A stretch of 64,000 nt of DNA from Promerops cafer (lineage: Eukaryota > Chordata > Aves > Passeriformes > Nectariniidae). The DNA lies in the NCBI GenBank assembly GCA_013398275.1, contig VZSE01009346.1:244049-308048 (forward strand). Reading direction: 5' to 3'. Shown one piece after another: positions 58,651 through 64,000 of this stretch; the stretch's first letter is position 1, and the number at the start of each line of letters is the position of its first letter. The notes below the pieces were generated by a model. That model had not been told where the DNA came from. It saw nothing but the letters and a program-made list of their open reading frames with translations, and did no database searches. The position numbers and the translations under genes are program-made.

Positions 58651-61355
58651 CAATCTCTAGATTAGAGGTGGGGGAAATGAAAAGATGCGTATATGCAATC
58701 TTTGCAGTCTTTGGGGGATAAAGCAAATAAGAAAATCAAAACTCTTCTGTTTATACTTGAGGGTAATTCAATTTCATCTCATTTAGAACATGACAGAAAG
58801 ATGAAAACTAAAATGAAAACAGCTTTTGAATTAAAGACAATCTTCAAATCAATCAACATTAAAGAAGAAAGGAATTGGAGTAATAAGTGAATGACATGCG
58901 CTATTGCTTGGACACTTTTGAAATCTTATCTTAGTAAACAAAAGAAAATCTTCTATATTTATGTATTGATGGGACTAATTTCATCACTTAAATTCCCTAA
59001 AACCATAATACACCGGGTGACTCCAGTCATATTCTGTTCATAAAGCTGTTTGAAATTTACTCTGATCTTTTAATATTTGGATAGTCTTTATATATCTAAA
59101 TGTTCTCTTCTCTTAACAGGGAATATCTCTCTGACACAAAATTTGTAAGTAGTTCTGTTTACCTCTTGGTTGATTAACACTGACCTATGGAGTGGATTGT
59201 AGAAATGTCCTTGCAGGCTTGTGGAAGAGAATATTCAGGATGGACCAAGCCCAGTAATTCATTAGAATTAATTTATGCATGACATCTCAATCTCATAATC
59301 CAATTCTTAGTAAGAATTTTGGTGTATAAAATTCCATTTTATATACTTCCATGTCATTTTGGGGGATTTGGGCATTTAATTAAGGAGCTTTAAAAATAAA
59401 TTACAAGCTACTCTGTTCTCCACTATATTTCCCCAGAGAATGTATTAAATTAGGTGACAATAAGGTGAATTTATATTGCACTTGATTGAATAATTGAGTG
59501 AATTAAAATGGAACTAACTGGAAATGCATGAAATGAGTGGTTTGTACTTCGTCTTTTCTTTTATGCCACATGTTCAAGTGTAGTTCAAATATGTGTCCAT
59601 GACATGCCCAGTTGCAAGAATATAGATATAGATGATAGAGATGTATACATATATATACAAAAGTGATCTTCCTGTAAGAAAGTTCAGCTGAAGACACTCA
59701 TGCAACTGAAATATTAGGCATTAGGTCTAGTGGTGGCGTTGATGGTATGTTCAGATGTTTTACTGCAAAGGCTTTAAAATCACTTTTTAATTAAAAAATA
59801 TCCTATTTTGCTTTTTATGCTTGTCCACTCTCATCTCTCACACTTTCCCCATGCTGCCCACTTCAGCTGACATATTTTCTATTTGGTCATAAAAGTCTCT
59901 GTTGCCTTTGTATTTTTCCCTGCACTGCTCCTAAAGCTAGGAATTTCTTGCCTGAAGTAAATATTCTTCCTCTTTCATGTGTCCCTTCTATGGTTCTACC
60001 ACAAAACAGACAAAAATTAGCTAACTTTAAATGGCTAATTGAGAGTCATTTGGAGCCTGAGGGACTAGTGGAGAAAGACTACTTTCATACATTTAATCAA
60101 AACCTGACTAAAATATATATGAATACAAAAAGGTTTATATTAACAACCTTGTTTTTTCCTCACTCATTACCTTTTGGGTTTTTTCCACAGTTTCTTTGTG
60201 GAAGAGGCCATATTTAGTTTCTGTTATACAGTGCCTGGTACAACAGATCAGTTCTCATTGGAATTTCTGGGCTTTGCTACAGTGCAAGTGTAAGAACAGT
60301 AAGGCTGAAGTTTTTCCAGTATTAGGCAGTCATTTTAGGCTAGCTCTTATTCCAGTAGAATTCAGCAGAGTAAAATTTGAACTTTTATGAAACAAATCAC
60401 AAACTCCAATTGATTCTCCTTTTTTTCCAAAAGGAGTGAAAGAACTTCAAAGAACACTAACTGCCCCCATCCTTGAAGTTTTAGCACTGCCTTCAGTCAG
60501 AACAGTCAAGTACTTTCTGAGTTTTTTCAGCTCAGCCACCTGAGTGTCACGATCTGCCAAGTAAACCTGGCATCTATAATGCAGTGCAAACCTAACACAA
60601 TATAATAAAAACCAAAAACCCCCAAGAAACTAAATAACACTGTGGGATATTTTTTGGTTCTAAACATAACTTCAGCTTGTACATCTGTCATTGAGTAGTA
60701 GCTACGATGGTTAACAACCATGCTCCGTTCAGGAAATATCCATTATTAATTTCCAGTGTACCTTCTGGCTGGTTCAGTGAATCTACCTTCTGTTGGAGAG
60801 TTTTCTGCTAGATTGAATCGGCCTTTATGTGGCAGTGCCTCAGTGTCCAGGTTTTTTAATTTCAGCTTTTTGCCATGCTCTGTGTCTGTAACTCCACTTG
60901 ACATCAGCCCAAGTCTTGGGAATTTCCAGCAGGAAATGCTACCCCCGGTATGATCAGGCCCACTCCTGTTGTCTGCAGTTGATGTTTTATTTTGAACACC
61001 AAGCATTCCTCCCTTCATATATCTGAGAGCATTTCAGTTTTGTGATTAAGGCGGGTATTAGATGACCTTTACTCTTCTTTCCCTTGCTTTCCTCTTAAGA
61101 GTTAAATGAAAGCCTTCCGTTCCTCTACAGGGTACTTAGAACTAAGGCACTATGGCGCTAGCAGCAGGTTGGTTTCATTACATTGATAGGATACATGTGC
61201 TGTTTTTTATCTCTAGCATTTTCTCAGTAATTCAGCACTTTAAAGTCTCAGCTGTCTACCGATCTGCAGACAATTGTTTGGTGTAATACTATCCGGAAAA
61301 AGCTGATAAAACACAGATGTGACTAGGTCTCTGAAATTTGTGGTTTGCTAAGTGG
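58651..61355. other. Non-coding stretch
   Basis: AT-rich, no gene recognised. An alternating AT patch lies at 59640-59657. Frames at 59948-60390 and 60746-61018 lack motifs. Confidence 0.5.
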
Positions 61356-61364
61356 TTTTTTTTT

Positions 61365-61400
<36 letters not shown>
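61356..61400. repeat. Long T homopolymer (T9-CCC-T33)
   Basis: The longest homopolymer in the window. Read on the minus strand it is a poly-A tail-like run, but the sequence beyond it (minus strand upstream, 61401 onward) shows no recognisable retrocopy. Confidence 0.97.
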
Positions 61401-61401
<1 letters not shown>

Positions 61402-63850
61402 TTTAAGGCCATTCTTGCCCATGGCAAGTTAGCTTCCCTACCAGGCATGAAGGCACAGACTTTTATTAAAATGTTGCAACAAGGAGGTAATTGCTAAAAA
61501 TTAAGAAAGTTAGTTGAAATATAAAGCAGAAACATTATAACTATTTTCCCTATTTTTCATCATAACCCCTGGCAAACATTTCTCCATATTTTGCCCAGTG
61601 CATATCCAAAATAGTTTTCTTTTTGAAAAACTTCCCACTGAAGTGTGGATTTCTGGCAATCCTATACAGATCTGTTTAAAGAAAAATGGTTTTTAGGCTT
61701 TTTTAGGCATTAAGAGCCAACATCTTGATTTTTCAAAGTGGCTGAGATTTTACAGTCACAGTGAGGCTTGTCTAGATAAAAGATTTGATTGTGCTAGAAC
61801 AAGATTGGAAGCAATCTAGTTAGATGGCAGGATGTTACCATCTCTTAGTGGTTAGTGTTTAGACAAGGACAAATTATTTTCACCATAGCATCAGCTGAAC
61901 ACAATTTTTCCTGGCTTCTATTGACCTCTAACTTGTGACTGGCCTCCCGTCCTCTCACTCAGCTATCACGATTCCATTCAAACACAACCACATTTTGTAG
62001 TGTAGGCAATGCTTACTGACAGGACAAGAACAGTTGCATGTGCTCTGTTCTTTTACAAACTGTCTCACATCATCTTAGGCATTTCTGCATGAGGGTATTG
62101 CTTAGACAGTTCATGAATTGTAGATGTTTCTGAGCATGGTAGGCTTCCATTCTGATTATCTGAATTATGATTTTAACTCTGGTGGCTAGTTTATGACTTT
62201 TTTTTTCTTTTTTTTTTAAATTTATATAAATGGACTAGTGTACCTTTGAATGTGAATGCAGTTTGTTGGCACAGTGGCACTTAGTTTACTCACAGAGGAG
62301 TTACCACTAAGATTTTAAATAGTACAGCTCTTTCCCTCCTCCCAAAGACACTGTCTCAGCGTTGTAGTAACCAGTTTTACTTAGAACTTTACTTACTTAT
62401 TTTTACTTACTTGCTCTAGGTTGCAAAGTAAAATGAGAATTTGCAAAGACTAAATAAAGGAACATGTCCAAAAGAAACCAGACTATGCTGTAATATTCCT
62501 ACTTGGTTGTAGAGTGTGGGGGAGGGAGTGAAAATTGCAAAAGGCTGCTGATTGGCATCTGTGTGTCTGTATGATAACTGCACACAGCTTTAGTGATTTA
62601 TGTGCTAGACAGGTTTTCCATTCCAATTCAAATGAAAGGCCATCTTGCAATTAAAGGCTCAGTTTGCAGTTCCTGATTTCTGAAGGAAGAGGGCGTTTCT
62701 ATTTATTCCAGAAACATTTAGTGGTTACATGCATGGCTGGCAGCAATTTCCCACAATGTGTAAATTAGTCAATCCCAAAGTCAGTAAACTTTTGCTTTGA
62801 AGTGGACATTAATGAAGTGCACCATTAGAGCCTAATGATTGTTCACATTTGTATTTTAGGGGCCCCTCTTGCTTTTGATGTCTTAGTGCCTTGGTTCCTT
62901 GACTTTAGTTATCTAAGTGCCAGGACTGCTAAACTCCTAAGAGAACTCAAAAAAAATTTAATGAAAAAAGTTAGTACTGGCCTGACTGATGTTGGCACTT
63001 CAAAGCTGGAACAGACTAAATTGCTGTAGACTGCTTAATTCAAAAGTGCTCCCTTGTGGATGACAGTGCATGGTGACAAAGTTCAATTGGCAACAGGAGA
63101 CAGGCAAGATCAAAGACCCTCTATTGTAATAGTTTTGTTCCATGAAGAATTGCTTATTGTCAGTAGTTTTTCAAGCCTTTACTGGCTCCAGCTTCATATC
63201 AAGATTCCCTGCTTCAGAACCAGCTTAAATAAATAATTGTAATTACATCCTTCTGATAATGCACTGCAGTCCTAAATGCTGGATGTTGTGTCTCTCCAAG
63301 GTCCAAAAAAGAAAAGTGGGTGTTAGGAACCAGGACTTGGGGGAACCTTCTTTTTTGTAACCTTCTTTGTTCAGAAGCATCCAAAATACAAAGTACTGCA
63401 GACAGTTAATGCCATGTTAGCAGCAATTGAGACTTGCTCCAGACAAAGCCACACTGCCCTTCTACCACAGCAGTGATGCTGCAGTTTCTAGTTTGCATTG
63501 CCTGCCAGTCTGATTTAACATTTAGTTGAAGACTAAACTGATTATAATCCTGTAAACTGTGCTTTCTCTCTCTGGTTATGGCACAAGTTTGAATGAACTT
63601 TTAAGAAATGCTGAACTCCATGCTAACTATCGTAAGGCTTACAGAAATCTCAGAAATATTCATAATTCACAGCATACTACTACTCTGTCTTCCTCACATG
63701 ACACATGCCTTTCCAAAAAATATGATTTTTTTTTTCCCCAATCAGAAGCAGAAAAAGAGGCCCTGTCTGAAGTTAGCCAGTTACACTGGAAATCTTGTTC
63801 ATTTTCAGTATTTTTGCTATTGTGTTGTTTTGGGTTTTTTTTCCCAACAG
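61401..63850. other. Non-coding stretch
   Basis: No gene recognised. T-rich patches lie at 62200-62220. An acceptor-like CACATTTGTATTTTAG near 62860 is followed by a frame open to 63029 without known motifs. Confidence 0.5.
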
Positions 63851-63906
63851 TGTTCGCCATCTGTAAGGAACTGCTGAAAGACAAGAAAAGTACCATCCCT
63901 CAGTAA
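63851..63906 (+). other. Weak candidate terminal exon
   Basis: A T-rich tract ending in TTTTTTTTCCCAACAG (to 63850) is a good acceptor. It is followed by a frame in phase 1 ending V-F-A-I-C-K-E-L-L-K-D-K-K-S-T-I-P-Q and TAA at 63904-63906. I do not recognise it. It is very short and the frame is also open through the supposed intron, so the signal may be chance. Confidence 0.12.
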
Positions 63907-64000
63907 TAGTATTCAGGGATGTTGTCTCATAAAATGTACATGGTATTGTCAGAATTGCTTGTCTTGAACTAATTACAGAAACATGTTTGGTGACAATTAA

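Noticed and set aside
59657..59668. ACAAAAGTGATC, the 3' part of miR-153
   Set aside because: The rest of the mature sequence is absent and no complementary arm lies upstream; a 12-base match is expected by chance.

Overview
The window looks like nuclear DNA from a bird, or at least a sauropsid. It is AT-leaning, and the interspersed repeats I can recognise are CR1-type LINE fragments with the usual 3' end (a GGTTGGA(A/C)TAGATGATCT-like block, a CCTTCCA(A)-like block, then an ATTCTATG/ATTCTGTG-like terminus). I recognised no Alu, L1, B1/B2 or long endogenous-retrovirus reading frame. There are no operons, ribosome binding sites, CRISPR arrays or other prokaryotic features. Two single N bases sit inside poly-A runs (8457 and 15580), as expected where an assembler could not size a homopolymer.

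I found no protein-coding gene that I can name. The six-frame translations show no recognisable domain. Most open frames of 60-190 codons are what chance gives in 64 kb, and the two longest (about 285 codons, antisense to each other) lie in a GC-rich block where stop codons are rare. The window is best read as intergenic or deep intronic DNA.

Layout. 1-6 kb: featureless except a 21-bp palindrome (3940-3960) and a small open frame behind a good splice acceptor, closed by a poly-A run (4057-4284). 6-9.3 kb: a CR1 tail, a block that has kept CpGs (6640-7110) and an orphan CpG island (8935-9310). 9.6-14 kb: three hairpins (9683-9747, 10303-10381, 13843-13887), an (ATTC)n microsatellite and a cluster of TGACCT half-sites. 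15.5-17.8 kb: an A-rich tract, then an AT-rich, homeobox-site-rich block that looks like a conserved element, ending in the best splice-bounded exon candidate (17664-17749). 23.1-23.7 kb: an antisense CR1. 28.2-28.8 kb: a CR1 tail and the most striking structure, a 142-bp imperfect palindrome whose inner 24-bp stem pairs completely as RNA. 30-44 kb: mostly plain sequence with one purine-skewed block (36950-37830). 44.5-45.2 kb: a mosaic CR1. 49.6-50.45 kb: a second GC-rich block. 50.7-64 kb: plain sequence with two more element-like blocks (50680-50910, 58440-58650) and long A/T homopolymers.

If there is a functional theme, it is regulatory. Two CpG islands, several CpG-retaining or homeobox-rich blocks and a structured palindrome lie in an otherwise gene-poor stretch, which is the usual look of DNA flanking a developmental gene or hosting a long non-coding RNA. 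That is inference; cross-species alignment and RNA-seq would decide it.
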